From the IMG/VR virus record IMGVR_UViG_3300034118_000179, positions 1 to 20,435 of that record: DNA of 20,435 bases, one strand, 5' to 3'. The DNA comes from a virus. Each line of letters opens with the position of its first letter. The stretch's first letter is position 1. Positions 20,121-20,435 of this stretch are shown here, piece by piece. The notes below the pieces were generated by a model, which did no database searches, was not told where the DNA came from, and worked only from the letters and a program-made list of their open reading frames with translations. Made by a program: the position numbers and the translations under genes.

Positions 20121-20142
20121 AACAACTTTAATGGAAAGAAAT

Positions 20143-20435
20143 ATGAAACGCTACATCGGAGTAAAAGAAATCAATGCCCTTCCTGTAAACAGGCAGGCAT
20201 ACAACGACATGCGCGGCTGGAAACTTCCCGCCAATGAGAACGGTTCTGATGAGGGTTATCTGGTTGAGTACATCGGTGGCGGTGAACCCAATCATCCTGA
20301 CTTTGACGGCTACATCTCATGGTCACCAAAGGATGTGTTTGATTCGGCTTATAGGCCCACGGATGGCATGACCTTTGGGATAGCCTTGGAGGCTCTAAAA
20401 AAAGGCTACAAGGTGGCTCGTAGGGGCTGGAACGG
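20143..20435 (+). CDS. gp49/Sf6-gp66 family protein fused to a DUF2829 (Tad2-like) domain, truncated by the window
   Basis: 97 complete codons are present from ATG 20143, preceded by GGAAAG. Residues 1-72 (MKRYIGVKEINALPVNRQAY ... MRGWKLPANENGSDEGYLVE ... GYISWSPKDVFDSAYRPTDG) match the N4 gp49/Sf6 gene 66 phage family. From residue about 75, MTFGIALEALKKGYKVARRG followed by WN is the start of DUF2829, the domain of Thoeris anti-defence protein Tad2, which sequesters cyclic-ADP-ribose-type signals. The rest of that domain is outside the window, so its binding residues cannot be checked. Placement in the early rightward operon suits an anti-defence role. Confidence 0.82.
   Translation, partial: MKRYIGVKEINALPVNRQAYNDMRGWKLPANENGSDEGYLVEYIGGGEPNHPDFDGYISWSPKDVFDSAYRPTDGMTFGIALEALKKGYKVARRGWN

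Noticed and set aside
1-20435. CRISPR array, tRNA/rRNA genes, insertion sequences, integrase or att sites
   Set aside because: No regularly spaced direct repeats, no RNA-gene signature and no transposase or integrase motifs were found by reading.

Overview
This window is a piece of a tailed double-stranded DNA phage (or prophage) genome. The evidence is a contiguous packaging/head block (portal, terminase large and small subunits), a phage replication/recombination block (regulator, DUF1376 replication protein, CHC2 zinc-finger primase fragment, DnaB-type helicase, RusA resolvase, Ref-like HNH nuclease) and many very short, tightly overlapping early genes. The small-protein families (for example the HVVPVNDLREH protein, the EREACA...AIRARG protein and the LIAAAPELLDAL protein) are ones I associate with phages of Betaproteobacteria/Burkholderiales; that host assignment is inference. 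No integrase, tRNA, rRNA, CRISPR array or insertion sequence is visible.

Layout. Two divergent transcription units leave a switch region at about 18977-19091, which holds a 10-bp inverted repeat and two plausible sigma70-like promoters. Everything left of it (18976 down to 1) is on the minus strand. In transcription order it carries a YdaS/Cro-like repressor, replication genes (18770-16444), small genes plus RusA (16443-14889), an AP2-HNH homing-type nuclease and a Ref-like nuclease (14790-14012), a chain of small accessory genes (13919-9172), a short conserved protein, then terminase small and large subunits (8642-6602). After that come an unexplained 379-bp gap full of nested inverted repeats, a small cysteine-rich protein, a 1426-aa mosaic protein with a PcfJ-like domain, and a portal protein that runs off the left edge. 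Right of the switch, on the plus strand, are a 34-aa membrane peptide, a 55-aa protein, an SSB-like protein with an acidic DDIPF-type tail, a doubtful micro-ORF, and the start of a gp49/Sf6-gp66 plus DUF2829 (Tad2-like) protein that runs off the right edge.

Most neighbouring genes overlap by ATGA/GTGA or TGATG, so translational coupling is likely. The exceptions are a few gaps that carry shared elements. Three gaps (11509-11612, 12219-12311, 13920-14011) contain the same roughly 100-bp module. A 13-bp palindrome, AACCGAWTCGGTT, occurs six times in the window (one copy with a single mismatch): three in the DUF1376 replication gene, two in the gap before the terminase operon, and one at the start of the mosaic protein.

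Most interesting items: the structured-RNA candidate between terminase and the virion genes; the dispersed palindrome and the possible origin inside the replication gene; the three-copy intergenic module; the candidate anti-Thoeris (Tad2) protein at the right edge; and the PcfJ-like mosaic protein with repeated glycine-rich linkers.
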